NCBI RefSeq assembly: GCF_033473495.1
Contig: NC_088936.1
Location: 4,960,001-5,024,000, forward strand
From: Cercospora beticola
Lineage: Eukaryota; Ascomycota; Dothideomycetes; Mycosphaerellales; Mycosphaerellaceae
Length of the DNA: 64,000 bases
Direction of reading: 5' to 3'
In this document: in pieces, positions 41,856-52,395 of the stretch
Numbering within the stretch: the first letter of the stretch is position 1
How the letters are laid out: each line of letters opens with the position of its first letter
Position numbers and translations under genes: made by a program
The notes under the pieces: generated by a model
The model's database searches: none
Seen by the model: only the letters and a program-made list of their open reading frames with translations
Told to the model about the DNA's origin: nothing

Positions 41856-43115
41856 TCAACTCCTCAAAAACTCCCTCACCTTATCCCCCCAAACCACTTG
41901 TCTCTTATAAAACGCCATCTCCGGCACACTCCCTCTCTCCAACCCCTCAATCGCCTGCGCCAATTCCTCTCCATATCCTTCACGTTTCACATCCTCCAAA
42001 CGATACTGATAAGTCTTAAAACTAAACACAATCGCCCCCGTCTTCGGTAACCGAAACAAAGTCTGCCTCTCAGATCTCAATCTACAATTCTCAATCACCA
42101 CGTTCTCCCTTTGCTGCGATATCGAAGATGGAACTTCTTCTGTCATATCCAACTTCTCCCCACCCTCTTTCTTCCCCTCCTTCCCACCACCCTCCTTTTC
42201 TCCTCCCGTTTCTTGCTCATCATGTTCGTATAAATGATTCCCCCCCTCCTTAAACAACTCCTCATCCGTCGTAATCGCCCAATTACTCCTCTTGACCGCT
42301 TTCCCATTCGGCAATTTCGCAAAAAACCGATCCATAGATTTTTCCAATTTCGCTTTATATCCCGGTACAGGAGCGTGAATCTCCGCCAATGTGCGTCCGA
42401 TTTTATCGTTTTGTAGACTGAAACCTGAGGGGAAACAGCAGATGAAGGCTTGGAGGTGGTAGATTGGTTGTTCTTGAGGTTCCTCCGCTGGATTGGATTT
42501 GCGGGAGGGGGTTGATGGGGAGGGCAAAAGAATGAGGAAATCCGTATCAACGTGTCCTCCCAACCTCCTCAAAGCCATCATCGGATCCTCTTCTCTCAGA
42601 GGAATCACTTCATCCGAAACCAAATTCCGCAGAAACCCATCCCCATCCTTTTCCTCCTCCCTCTTAAACATAGTAGGAAACCTCCTCCACAAATACTCCC
42701 CAAAAATCCACTCATACAATTCCCTCACCGCCTCCCCACTCCCTTCCACCTCCTGATTACACATCACAACCTTCTCCCCCTGTTCATCCAAAATCCTCTT
42801 CCTCACTTCCATTCTCTCAGCATAAGTATTATCCATTTCGACAATCTCAGATAATGTAATATTCTCCAATGCCATAGTAAGATGATATTTAGGCTTCAAT
42901 GGAGAGTTTCGTATAGGAGGTGTAGATTTCCAATCAAAGTTGGGGAGAGGTTGGATGTCGAGATAAGGATCTTTGGTATTGATATTCGAGATGGTATCTC
43001 CATTGTGATTGTGACGTGATGAGCTTGTTGCCAAAGTAGATTTGCGAGCGTGGCGGAAGATGAGGTAAGTTAGACCTGATAGGAAGAGGAGGCAAAGTAT
43101 GAAGATTGGTGTCAT
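41856..43115 (-). CDS. DUF3445 protein (haem-dependent oxidative N-demethylase-like)
   Basis: Single exon of 419 aa with ATG at 43115. The start MTPIFILCLLFLSGLTYLIF is a membrane anchor or signal-anchor. The domain begins at YLDIQPLPNFDWKSTPPIR and continues with YHLTMALENITLSEIVEMDNTYAERM, the Tyr/Glu-rich start common to DUF3445. It continues through DFLILLPS, FICCFPSGFSLQNDKIGRTLAEIHAPVPGY and the late RSERQTLFRLPKTGAIVFSFKTY block. Family members in bacteria bind haem and demethylate small amines; fungal copies are mostly uncharacterised. A Gly/Glu/Lys-rich linker near residue 300 is unusually long. The gene's codons are T/A-richer than its neighbours. Confidence 0.85.
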   Translation of the reverse strand: MTPIFILCLLFLSGLTYLIFRHARKSTLATSSSRHNHNGDTISNINTKDPYLDIQPLPNFDWKSTPPIRNSPLKPKYHLTMALENITLSEIVEMDNTYAERMEVRKRILDEQGEKVVMCNQEVEGSGEAVRELYEWIFGEYLWRRFPTMFKREEEKDGDGFLRNLVSDEVIPLREEDPMMALRRLGGHVDTDFLILLPSPSTPSRKSNPAEEPQEQPIYHLQAFICCFPSGFSLQNDKIGRTLAEIHAPVPGYKAKLEKSMDRFFAKLPNGKAVKRSNWAITTDEELFKEGGNHLYEHDEQETGGEKEGGGKEGKKEGGEKLDMTEEVPSSISQQRENVVIENCRLRSERQTLFRLPKTGAIVFSFKTYQYRLEDVKREGYGEELAQAIEGLERGSVPEMAFYKRQVVWGDKVREFLRS

Positions 43116-43499
43116 GATGGTGGCTATCCTATCTCAGTAGTAAAAAATGGGAGAAGATGTCCAGAGTCAACAGAGGTCACGCTAGGCGGCAAGTCCAGCT
43201 ATAGCATCGAAAGCGACGCAAGTGTACATAGATAGGGCGCCTGCATCTGAGTCAACACATACGACCAGGTGCTTGGGCGGGTTGAGGTGGAGTTGTTCTG
43301 CGGGCGTAGAGCTCGGCCAATGACTTCAGAGCTTGGGTGTACGCTATCACGAGCTCCGCGCCTGGAGCTGCCATATGAGGCAACACAGTCCTTCGCAAAT
43401 CTGTGCGCCAAGTCGTATCATACAGATATATCTGACACCTCCTCTTCAGCAACTTCGCTATCGTACATGTCTGACCTTCTGTCGTTCACTGCACGCTCT
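43116..43499. other. Intergenic or 3' region of the novel gene
   Basis: Frames on both strands (43252-43452 minus, 43269-43661 plus) overlap here and neither is convincing. A minus-strand downstream exon of the gene at 43500-44488 cannot be excluded, but its stop at 43500 makes one unnecessary. Confidence 0.35.
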
Positions 43500-44488
43500 T
43501 CAAGGCGGTCGCAACCGCAACTGATCGGCTACTCGATGAGCGCCAAGGTAATCGAAGAGGGCAATAAGGTTCGCGAGGCGTGTCACCGGCCCGGTGAGGG
43601 CATATTGCTGTGCAAGCAGTCGATTTCGAAGGGCGAATGTATATTGAGGTCTGCCGGGTAACAAATTGTAGGCCAGCATAATCTGATGCAGCTGCTCATC
43701 TCCCATGCGTAGAAAGTCGGATATGTGCCGCCGCGTTGCAAAACCTGGAGGGTAGGCGCCGGATGGGCATCGCATTGGCTGGACGAAGAGAACGGGCTCT
43801 GGCAGGCAGAAGATGGCACCATTCGCGATAGCGGCGTTGAGATTTGCGCTGGAAAGTTGTCAGACCTTGCGACGTGGCGCAGACTTCCACTCATTACCGC
43901 TGTATTTGAGCATCGCTATACCACCTGACACCGCTCTGCTGCATGTATATCTGATTGATCTGGTCGGCGGCATCCAGAAAGTATCTTGGCGCGCTGTACG
44001 TGGTATGGTAGTAATATGCGGAGCCTACTCCGTTGTCGAAGCCATATGATGACGTTACGTGTTGCAAAGGAATGACATTGAAGCCATAATGCAGATGTGA
44101 AGATCGAAATCGCGTCTCGTCCATAAAAATATGAGGGTAGGCCATGACTTTGGGGAAGGGTGGACCCACAAGTCGGAACGATCGACTACAATTTAGACGA
44201 TGCTATCTTTGTTATGTTCGCCCGGACGAGCGGCATCGCCTGAAACACGATCATTCCCAGCTCGCGCTGGCCGATGTCCCCCGGCATCACGAGACCCTCA
44301 TGAACTGTGGCAACAAGACCTGTCCTCTGCTCATGGTGACGTTGCTCCATACGAGAGACGTGCATCGTATGCGAGGATCCGTGGAAGTTGGCTCCGGAGT
44401 GGCCTGGTGTAACGGGTGCTGACATGACCTCCGGCAGTTGCTGGGCGATAGGTGCACATGAGCCAAGACTTTGAACGAAGTTGGTCAT
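43500..44488 (-). CDS. Candidate novel gene, three exons, unknown function
   Basis: I propose exons 44488-44249, 44202-43898 and 43848-43500, about 297 aa. The second junction is convincing: CAGCG then GTAATG donor, a CTGAC branch, and TTTCCAG acceptor in matching phase. The joined protein reads WYSDAQIQR into ANLNAAIANGAIFCLPEP. The first junction is less sure; a GTGTTT donor with GATAG acceptor or a GTTTCA donor with TTGTAG acceptor both keep the frame. The middle is aromatic-rich (GVGSAYYYHTTYSAPRYF) and the C-terminal third is helical (QLHQIMLAYNLLPGR). No domain is recognised and no signal peptide is seen. It may be lineage-specific. Confidence 0.45.
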
Positions 44489-44901
44489 GCTCCATGCAAG
44501 TCGGTGAGTTGGGATCTCGTGAACGGTTCGCACGTCGTGGCGGTGATCTCAGGCTAGCGGCCGACTGGGGAGACGAGCGATGGAGAGGTACAGTCCAGTG
44601 CGAAAGAGCGACTCATCAGGCAAGAAAGAAGGACCAGTCATCTCCATGTATAATGAATAGCATTGAGATGCTCAGGAACAATGCATCCGATTCATGTGCA
44701 GCGAGCCTAGGCGTTGGCTTTGCGCGGGCGGAGTCCTGCAGTAGTTGGTGACATCCCAGATTACCCGGCGTCATCCAGAGATAGTCGGAGGAAGAAGGCG
44801 ACCACGTGCGACTGATCCTTACGACTTTGTGTGCTACGTTCGCCCGCCGACAGCCCTTTCGGTCGTCAGAAGGTAGCCGGGTTGATCCGAAGATGGGCGC
44901 C
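44489..44901. other. Intergenic
   Basis: About 400 bases without a supported gene. Contains CCACGTGCG near 44802, a half-palindromic E-box-like site. Possibly promoter of the 43500-44488 gene. Confidence 0.45.
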
Positions 44902-45316
44902 TCAATCTCGTAACTTGGAAGGCACGCGAGGAGCAGTGTCTTCGGTGGCGCGTTGCCTTGTTGACGCGGATGCAGTGGCTGTGGCTTGTTCGTTTCGTGC
45001 TTGAGAGAGCACGCTCAATCTTCGTCGATGCCCACTAGGCCGTTCCGTGAGACTTGGTGCTCGTGGGCGTTGCTTGCCACGCGCTCGGCCGCCCACATAT
45101 GGGATGTTGTATGTGGCCTGGCGACAAATGTAGAGCACAATATCATATACAATGAGGAATAGCCACGGGCCGATGATCAACAGGGCGAATAAGAGCTGGA
45201 TTTGACTTAGCTTTTCGATGAGCTGTCGTGTTCCACAGCATCCCACTCACGAAGCCTCTTGAGATGCAGAGTTCTGTCGTCCGCCAACTCTCGGGGAGGA
45301 TTGAGAACCAGCCCAT
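44902..45316 (-). CDS. Small single-pass membrane protein, conserved fungal type
   Basis: Exons 45316-45251 and 45195-44902 give 119 aa, with a 55-base phase-0 intron (GTGAGT donor, ATCCAG acceptor). The spliced protein begins MGWFSILPESWRTTELCISRGF and runs into LLFALLIIGPWLFLIVYDIVLYI, a clear membrane helix. A basic, Pro/Ser-rich tail follows (GGRARGKQRPRAPSLTERPSGHRR). The overall shape, a short MGWF-type start, one helix and a PRAPSL..RPSG tail, is one I associate with small fungal membrane proteins of unknown role, though I cannot name the family. Longer opposite or other-frame readings of this region are not supported. Confidence 0.7.
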
Positions 45317-45779
45317 GCCGGCGGTGCGAGTTGTGAGATGCCGTGTAGTCTGCGGTCGGTGTCTCCTTCGATATGGCAGCGTGCGAGAAGATGATGTCGT
45401 TCAGTTCGTCCCAACAGCATGCATGTGCACTCCGGCCCCTGCCCGCGCGCGTGGGTCGCCTTTGCCCAACACGGCACGGTTCCGGGACTGCTTTCCGCGC
45501 ACCGTCCACCGCGCTTGGCTCTGCCCTCTGCGCTTCTCGCTTGTCGGGAAACCTCGATCTGTACCACACACTCGGGCAGCAGCAAGGCCGCCAGGAGGAG
45601 CGGTACAGACAGTGGCTCATTGCTGACCGCGAGCCAATCGTGGGCACTGCAGGCTGAGTGCAAACAGCTTTGCGCAGCTTGATGATGGCCATGGCCATGG
45701 GCTGAGGGGCATTGCCTCCAGCTGTACACCCTACCCGTACGAGCAGTCGTGGAAGTGTCCACCAACTCGTGCTGCTCCC
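45317..45779. promoter_or_regulatory. Divergent promoter region
   Basis: A 463-base GC-rich region separates the small membrane protein (minus) and the BTB protein (plus). Long open frames on both strands reflect GC content. It carries CCATGGCCATGG at 45689-45700. Confidence 0.45.
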
Positions 45780-47522
45780 ATGCCAGGCCAGACCATGTGG
45801 CCACTTCACCCGCCTACGACACCTGTTCTGCGACCTTCTCAGCCGAGCAGCGCGAGTTATCATCAGCAGCGACCAGAACAGCCGCCGAGAGGGCGCGCAA
45901 TGGAACATGTACGCTCAGACTTCGAGCGAGATGGCTGGTCTCCAGAAAGATCTGCATGGAAGTTGTCCTCGAATGCCACCAAGGCCCCACAAACGACCTC
46001 GCCAGCACTGGACATGTCTTTCCTGGATTGCTTCCCGAAAGGCGAAGTCACCATCTCATATCCAAATGCAGATGGCGCCATCCAGCGCATTCATGGTATC
46101 AATCGAGGCATCCTCGAAGATCGCAGCGCCTTACTGTCATCGGCTCTCGATGGAAATGGGCTCCATCTTGAAGCTGTGTCTCACCTGACTATCAAACCCT
46201 TTTTACAATTCATGTACACCGGTTGCTACACTCTGCCCACGCCAGCTGGACGACCCTTCGAAGACGTGCCCACTTCTCTGCTGGTCCACTGCCACATGCA
46301 TCGTCTTGGCGACATCTACATGATGCCTGATCTCAAGACCCAGGCATACGCTAACATTGTGCGTCAATGCGAGTATGGCTGCTCCTCTCCAGATGCGCCC
46401 ATTCATTTGTGCCAGGCCATCGAATACGTGTACACCAATATGCGAGAGCATGCCGATGTCATCGAAACCATCATCGCATACTGCGTAACCTGCTTCTCGC
46501 GGCACCGCCTAGGCACGAGCTTTGATTTCCGCAGAATTGCATATGACTTGCGACCATTTCACCAGGATCTGTGTAAGGTCAGCATGGAAAGACGATTTGA
46601 AGATAACGACAGTAAGATGCTAAACTTCCGCCCGCCTTCCATGCTTTGGCTGACTCTCCGACCAGCTGCACAAGCTATCATTCAGATGCCTTTCAAACCA
46701 TATGCGCCAGCCGCCTACGCCTCCCGCAACGATGAAAGAGCCAGACAAGTGTTTGACGATGTCTACCACTTCCACGGCGACGACGGGTTTGCGAACACAC
46801 ACAAGCGGCGGCCCAGTGACAAGGTGCCGGGTGAAAATGGCGGTGTACCAGTACTACCGAACGAAGGCATTGAAAATGGTAGATCGATAGCCGGCTCCAG
46901 CTCAGAGCCGCAAGATCTTGTTCAAAGCTCTCCGACGGCCGGACCAAGTCGTGCTGGAATGCAAAAACTCACCCTGCTCCAGAGGAGGGGAGCTTCGGAG
47001 CCTTATCCGCCTATTTTTCCAGTAAACGCTCAGGACAGAGTTCGTGCGCAGCAGCTGCTCGATTTAGGTCTGCCGCAGCCCGATATACCACAGTCCGACT
47101 CATGCTCTTACCTAGACTACTTAGAACAGATGAAGTGGAAGGAGTCCAGAGCTCAAAGAGCCTCCTCGCACGCACTGCCCGTGGCCAATCAGGTGATCGT
47201 TGGGACTGGGCCAGTCCTGGACACAACAATGCCACGACAGGTACCAGTCGAACAAGGGAAGAAAGCCTCAGAGTCGCAGGAAGAAGTAAAAGAGGAGGAT
47301 GCAGAGGATCGTGATGAGTACAAATTCGTCTCCAGCCCAGTCAAGACTCTTGCTTTTGAGACGGAGTCTGATCACGATTTTGTCAAAGTCGACCTGACTC
47401 CTACCAAAATGGCCATGGATGCTGAGAAACTGCGACCTGGAAGTCCATATTTCAATATTACCAGTCCCGGAGACTGGCCAGACGCTGGGAGCAGTGAGGA
47501 TTCGGAGTGGGATCTGGTCTAG
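45780..47522 (+). CDS. BTB/POZ-like domain protein with Asp/Glu-rich tail
   Basis: Single exon of 580 aa. After a Pro/Gln-rich lead, residues about 80-240 look like a fungal BTB domain: DCFPKGEVTISYPN, HGINRGILEDRSALLSSAL, FLQFMYTGCYTL, LLVHCHMHRLGDIYMMPDLKTQAYANI and an EYVYTNMREHADVIETIIAY helix. A Phe/Tyr-rich segment follows, then a long disordered region. The C-terminus is acidic and carries several aromatic-acidic short motifs: DEYKFV, HDFVKV and, at the very end, EDSEWDLV, which resemble Atg8-interacting motifs. BTB proteins without a kelch or zinc-finger part often act as adaptors; the partner is unknown. It is divergent to the small membrane protein gene. Confidence 0.75.
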   Translation: MPGQTMWPLHPPTTPVLRPSQPSSASYHQQRPEQPPRGRAMEHVRSDFERDGWSPERSAWKLSSNATKAPQTTSPALDMSFLDCFPKGEVTISYPNADGAIQRIHGINRGILEDRSALLSSALDGNGLHLEAVSHLTIKPFLQFMYTGCYTLPTPAGRPFEDVPTSLLVHCHMHRLGDIYMMPDLKTQAYANIVRQCEYGCSSPDAPIHLCQAIEYVYTNMREHADVIETIIAYCVTCFSRHRLGTSFDFRRIAYDLRPFHQDLCKVSMERRFEDNDSKMLNFRPPSMLWLTLRPAAQAIIQMPFKPYAPAAYASRNDERARQVFDDVYHFHGDDGFANTHKRRPSDKVPGENGGVPVLPNEGIENGRSIAGSSSEPQDLVQSSPTAGPSRAGMQKLTLLQRRGASEPYPPIFPVNAQDRVRAQQLLDLGLPQPDIPQSDSCSYLDYLEQMKWKESRAQRASSHALPVANQVIVGTGPVLDTTMPRQVPVEQGKKASESQEEVKEEDAEDRDEYKFVSSPVKTLAFETESDHDFVKVDLTPTKMAMDAEKLRPGSPYFNITSPGDWPDAGSSEDSEWDLV

Positions 47523-48355
47523 AATCAGCTGCCATCGCAGTGAATGTCTCACACCGCCTTGGTCTTGGAAAGATTTGCAGAATCGGGTCATCGATCGGAG
47601 CTGTGGTGTGAATGTAAGCCCGAATACACAAGAGAAGAAATATCCCGAAGCCCGAGAAAGAAGAGTGGATCGTCACTGGTTGGCAAAGGTATACTGTTTT
47701 TGTAATATTTTGAAGCGGCGTTGGAAAATGCGAGCCAAAGAGATGGAAATCCACGACTGATGAAAAGATTATGAAGCGTTTGAATAATTGATCGCATACA
47801 GAACCAGAATCAGAATACAAACGAATGCAGTTCGAACTTGCAGACTTCGCCAAAAGAGATCGACAACGTGCGGTGACGGGTATTGCGGGCAACACCTCGT
47901 GCTTCTGTCTCGGTGAACGGGAAACAGATTCTCGGCTCCTCAGAGACCGCCACTAAGGTGACCATCTGCTCCAGCGATTCGCTAGGAACGCAATTCGCCA
48001 ATGATGATTGCGCACAGCAGGAATACTGCTGCAGCTGCGGATGATAGCGTCAAGCAAGGCTCATCAATGTCACTGCCATCAATCACGACTGCTTGCCCGT
48101 TCGCTAAGTGAGGTGCTTTTGCTACTAATGCAGTCACAGCGGCGGCAGTGGAAGTACTACTACTGAAGGATTCGCAATGCATTGCAGTAGTTAGCCGCCT
48201 TCGTAGTTCTAGCGTAGCGTACGGAGTTTGTGACCTTCTTTCCGCCCTCGCTCTTTCCTTGACATCTGCATGTTTCAGTTTTCTCTTTGTATAATTGTTT
48301 GGTACTGTTCTGTGTACCAGCGGACAGTTTGTGAGAGCACGAGGTTTCAAGGTTG
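47523..48355. other. Intergenic
   Basis: Downstream of the BTB gene and upstream of the MFS gene. On the minus strand 48182-47982 reads a Ser/Thr/Ala-rich frame ending in a hydrophobic AAAAVFLLCAIIIGELRS, like a GPI or tail-anchor signal, but no upstream exon with a signal peptide was found. Confidence 0.4.
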
Positions 48356-50409
48356 ATGACGACATCCATGGGCGCGACTGGATCTGGAGCTGGGGCCGAT
48401 CCCGGAGATGCGATTGCCGAGACTGGGAATGCTGAGACAACGACAACAGGAACGACAAGAACAACGACAGATGCGGATTCGAGTTCAGTGACGAATAGGA
48501 ATAGAGAGGTGGGAAGTAGAGAGAGAAAAGAGGAGCAGGATGTTGGTGTGTATGGACAGGGGAGGGTGAAAGATGAGGAGCGACCTACGACTACGGAGAG
48601 TTCTTCGAGTGCTGCTTCGGACGACCATGATGATGGGAATTCTTTGACGAGAGAGAAGACGAAGAGTACGGTTGGAGGTTCGCAGCAGGCGATTTGGTGG
48701 AGGGTTTATGATTTTGTTTTTTGGGTGCCGGAGAATTGTGAGTTGAGAGTTCTTGTTTTTGGATTTGGGAGGGAGTCGCATGGTTTGGAAGGGAGTTGAG
48801 AGAGTAGGAGGATGAAGAGTTTGAGAGAGTAGTGTGATCATATTGCATTGTCTACAGCAATACTGAACGTGGGAAGGGACTGCATACTGACAACGAATCG
48901 CCAGGTCGCTACGATCCCTCCTCGCCACCCCAATTCTCCATCGCCCTTAACATCCTCTTTGCCTTCGCTGGTGCCTTCACAGTCGCGAACCTCTACTACA
49001 ACCAACCCATCCTCAACATCCTCGCCGAAGATTTCAATGTATCCTACGTCCAAGTCTCTCAAATTCCCACCCTGGCCCAAGCAGGCTACGCCACAGGCCT
49101 CTTCTTCCTCTGCCCCTTGGGAGATATGCTCCCCCGCCGGCCCTTCGTTCTAACGCTCGTCTTCTTCACCGCAACAATGTGCATCGGCCTCGCAGCAACC
49201 AGCTCGATCCAAGTCTTCTCCGCAATCCAATTCATCACCGCAATCACAACCGTCACTCCACAACTCATGACTCCTTTGGTAGGCGACCTTGCACCTCCAA
49301 ATCGCAGAGCCTTCGCCCTCTCCATCGTCACCACAGGCCTCATGTTCGGCATCCTCCTCGCACGCCTCCTCGCCGGAATCGTAACACAATACACCTCCTG
49401 GCGAACAATCTACTGGCTCTCCGTCGGCCTCCAATACCTCATCTGGGCTCTCCTCTGGAAATTCATGCCCGATTACCCCCGCACAAACGAAAACCTCAAC
49501 TACTTCAAAGTCCTATGGAGTATCGTAGGCATGTACTTCAAACACCCCGTCCTCGTCCAAGCCTGTCTCGTCGGATTCTTCACTTCTTCAACATTCACAA
49601 ACTTCTGGACAACGTTGACATTCCTCCTCGCCGGCGAACCATACAACTACACCCCCGTCGTAATCGGCCTCTTCGCCCTCATCGGAATCAGCGCAATGGC
49701 AATCGGTCCCCTCTACGCCAAACTCGTCACAGACCGTTTCGTCCCCTTATTCACAGTCCTCTTAGGAATGTGCTGGTGTCTCATCGGCACCACAATAGGA
49801 ACTTACACCGGAACATTCACAGTCGCGGGACCTGTAATTCAAGCTTTACTGAATGATTTCGGAATGCAAACGAGTCAAATTGCGAATCGGAGTAGTATTT
49901 TTACTGTGGAACCGAAAGGGAGAAATCGCGTTAATACGGCTTATATGATGTTTACATTTGCGGGACAGTTGACGGGGACGAGTGTCGGGGCGAAATTGTT
50001 TGAGAGGGGTGGGTGGGTGGTTAGTGGGAGTTTTAGTGTTGCGGCTATTGGGGCTGCGTTGGTTATTACGATTGGGAGGGGGCCTTGGGAGGAGGGGTGG
50101 GTGGGGTGGCATGGGGGGTGGAGTATTTGGAAGAAGGATCGGAGTAGTGCTGATGGGAAGGTGGTCGCGAAGGAGGAAAGTAGCGGGCAGCCGCAGCCGT
50201 TTGGTGTGGTGGATGAGGAGGAGGGGAGGCAAGTGCATGGGATGGAAGTGGATGAGCACGAACATCGGCATGGGAGAGATGATCAGGTTGCTGTGAACGA
50301 GACAAGTGCGGAGAAGAGTTTGGAGTTGGCAGCAGCGGAGGATAATATGGATAGCAGGAGAGACGCTGCTGGAGTCGATGACATTTCTGCAGACCCAAAG
50401 CGGTCATGA
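48356..50409 (+). CDS. Major facilitator superfamily transporter
   Basis: Exons 48356-48737 and 48905-50409 give 628 aa. The 167-base phase-1 intron has donor GTGAGT and acceptor GCCAG, and splices WVPENC into RYDPSSPPQFSIALNILFAFAG. The first 110 residues are hydrophilic, Thr/Asp/Glu-rich and cytosolic. About twelve membrane helices follow, with the MFS marks VANLYYNQPILNILAEDF, GDMLPRRPFVLTLVFF (the loop 2-3 motif) and LVGDLAPPNRRAFALSIV. The YNQP element after helix 1 is typical of a subgroup shared with bacterial drug/sugar transporters. A cytosolic C-tail is acidic and His-rich (DEHEHRHGRDD). The substrate cannot be told. The plus-strand start at 48353 is TTG, so ATG at 48356 is used. 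Confidence 0.88.
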
Positions 50410-51413
50410 GCACGATTCACAGCATCTTGGGTGGCATTTTGATAGCGTTTGGCACGATCACGAGACGACGAGCATGAATGATAGAGGTGGAAGACGAGAA
50501 TTCGAAGTCTTTCATTTCATGTTGCTGAATGTGGGACACGTCATCTGATTGCACTTTCCTTTTGGGAGAAACATTAGAAACGATCCGGAGCCCTGCTGGG
50601 GGAATCATCTGCGACGCCCTCGAGAGCTTGCATCCCATCGCCAATTTCCCTCTGGAAATCCGATCATGTGCCAGTTCGTTGCACTTGACAACGTGCTCGT
50701 CCAATGGATACCAGGCCGTCCAGAGTCGGAATACCGCATTTACGTGTTCGCTGGATCCACTCTTTCTAGCGCTTTGGCGACGCTGACGAGAAGCGATAGA
50801 GGCACGCCAGAAGATTGACGCAATGCAGAATAACAGCTTTGCTTCGAGTCTGAGAGTCGTCGTAGAGCCACCGAGACATGGTCAAGTTGAGAAGAATTGT
50901 TGTCACGGCTGCAGAAGCATGCGCGTGTATCTGCTTCGCCTATGCTGGATAAATCAAACTTACCCGCCTCGATATGGCTTGGCAACCGCAAGATGCAGGA
51001 CCCGCAGAATCACAGCAAGAAATTGAAGCCACTATGCGAGAGCTACGTCAGGACGACTCTCGACGGAGGAATAGCAGAGCTTAGACGCCGTGCAACTCGA
51101 AAGCTTCAAGGCGTTCTGGCGGAGACAGTAAGGGCGCAGCATACTTCCGATGAGATCAACCGCGATGAAAGATGGATGCAGTCCATAACGCACCAGAACT
51201 TCCCCGAGGACCTCGACTGGATAGCGAAAAGCCATCTGCAACTACTGCACGATGCTACTTTGTTCCCTCGCAAGGTTGTCCCAGTGAATACCAAACACCC
51301 TGTACCACCCATCAACAAGCGATTAACCGCCACACCCAGCCGAACATTTATACCAATGCACAGAACACTCGAGCTGTCCTGACCAACCATTTCTCCATCG
51401 CCATCCTCTCTTC
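50410..51413. other. Gene-poor stretch
   Basis: A plus frame at 50897-51382 contains a helical-looking segment (ELRRRATRKLQGVLAETVRAQ) but lacks a good start, domain or splice support. I see nothing else. Confidence 0.4.
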
Positions 51414-51914
51414 TCATTGGAAGACCCACCACGCTCCCTCCCGTCTCTCGCAAGCACAAGTACCTCTCTCTTCCCACTTTTCCTCCTCTTCTTCTTCTCT
51501 CACCTTTCCGTGCAAAGACAACCATTGCCGACCGTAAGCCCACTTGGCCATAACCCAGGAGGCAGAAGCAATAAAAGCGATACAGAAACATAAGATTTCC
51601 CCTTGACCATAACTCCGGGGGCAGCGATGTATTGTGGTCTTTGCAGCGTCTTGGTGTAGCGCATCAGACGTCTCAAGCAGCGGAGGGTCGAGAGGAGGTT
51701 GGCGAGGGAGATGGGATGGATTAAATAGATTTTTCTTTGGGTGCGTGTTACTCACCTTGAACGTAAGGCCTATGGGCAGTGAACGCTCCGCTGGGCTGGG
51801 ATGGGTGGGGGGCTTCGGCCTCATTGTTGTCGTGGCACTTTTTGTGCTGGGGCGCAGAGAGGTTCGTTCGTTCTCTGGTATATAGTTGCGGCTTGAGCTG
51901 CTGCATGGCGCCAT
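51414..51914 (-). CDS. Candidate small membrane protein
   Basis: The frame from ATG 51914 is open for 166 codons. It contains SPAERSLPIGLTFK followed by GTGAGT and, further on, a membrane-like helix ILCFCIAFIASASWVMAKWAYG. The GTGAGT at 51755 and an AAAG acceptor at about 51639 would remove 117 bases and keep the frame (127 aa); read-through is also possible. The C-terminal part (EEEEEEKWEERG and on) looks like chance translation. No family is recognised, and the 5' end runs into the decayed minisatellite. Weakly supported. Confidence 0.3.
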   Translation of the reverse strand: MAPCSSSSRNYIPENERTSLRPSTKSATTTMRPKPPTHPSPAERSLPIGLTFKVSNTHPKKNLFNPSHLPRQPPLDPPLLETSDALHQDAAKTTIHRCPRSYGQGEILCFCIAFIASASWVMAKWAYGRQWLSLHGKVREEEEEEKWEERGTCACERREGAWWVFQ

Positions 51915-52395
51915 CGCGGCGGTATGTTCGCGGCTTGACTTGCAGAGTACTAGGTAGTCTCTGATATGTAGCTACTGTACTGAGGCGCCGTGAGTCGCCA
52001 TGCTGTCGACGTCTGCAGTCTGGTCCGCAGAGCGACGTGTCATCTCCAGTATGTAGTTGTGAAGCAGAGCCGCCACGCATCGCGATTCTGACAGCATGCG
52101 CCTAGCTTGCTTCGCAGAGAGTGCCATCGTCTCAGGTATGTGATCGTCGTGCTCAGCTACCCCATGCCTCCTCCATCGCGACATGTGGGCGGTCTGCTCT
52201 CCGGAGGGTCTCATCGTTTCTGACACGTGGCCACGAATCAGCGGCGCCGCATGTTGCGAATCTGGTGTCGTACGTACGGTGTGAATTGCAGAGCGTCCGG
52301 TCGTCTCTGGCATCTCGCTGTCACACTGAGCCACCTTCTGTCGCAACATTGTCGGCGTGTCTGGAGCAGGTTTTGCAGAGTGGCTCGTGGTCGTC
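51877..52395. repeat. Decayed 85-87-bp minisatellite, six copies
   Basis: Copies begin near 51877, 51963, 52048, 52135, 52222 and 52309, with spacings of 86, 85, 87, 87 and 87 bases and a further start at 52396. Each begins with a TATGTAG-like motif, has GAG-CGCC near base 20 and ends with GCAGAG...(G)TC(A/G)TCTC. A poorer copy may precede at 51791. By eye, copies share roughly 55-65% identity, so the array is old. The 87-base spacing equals 29 codons and gives a repeating minus-strand frame (51972-52349). Confidence 0.7.

Noticed and set aside
45207..45908. Long minus frames across the BTB promoter
   Set aside because: Splicing to the 119-aa membrane protein uses a third frame with a perfect donor; these frames end at or near that donor.
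49179..49856. Plus frame of 225 codons inside the MFS gene
   Set aside because: Pro/His/Arg-rich shadow of the transporter in another frame.
50897..51382. Plus frame of 161 codons downstream of the MFS gene
   Set aside because: No reliable start, domain or splice support; listed only as part of the gap.
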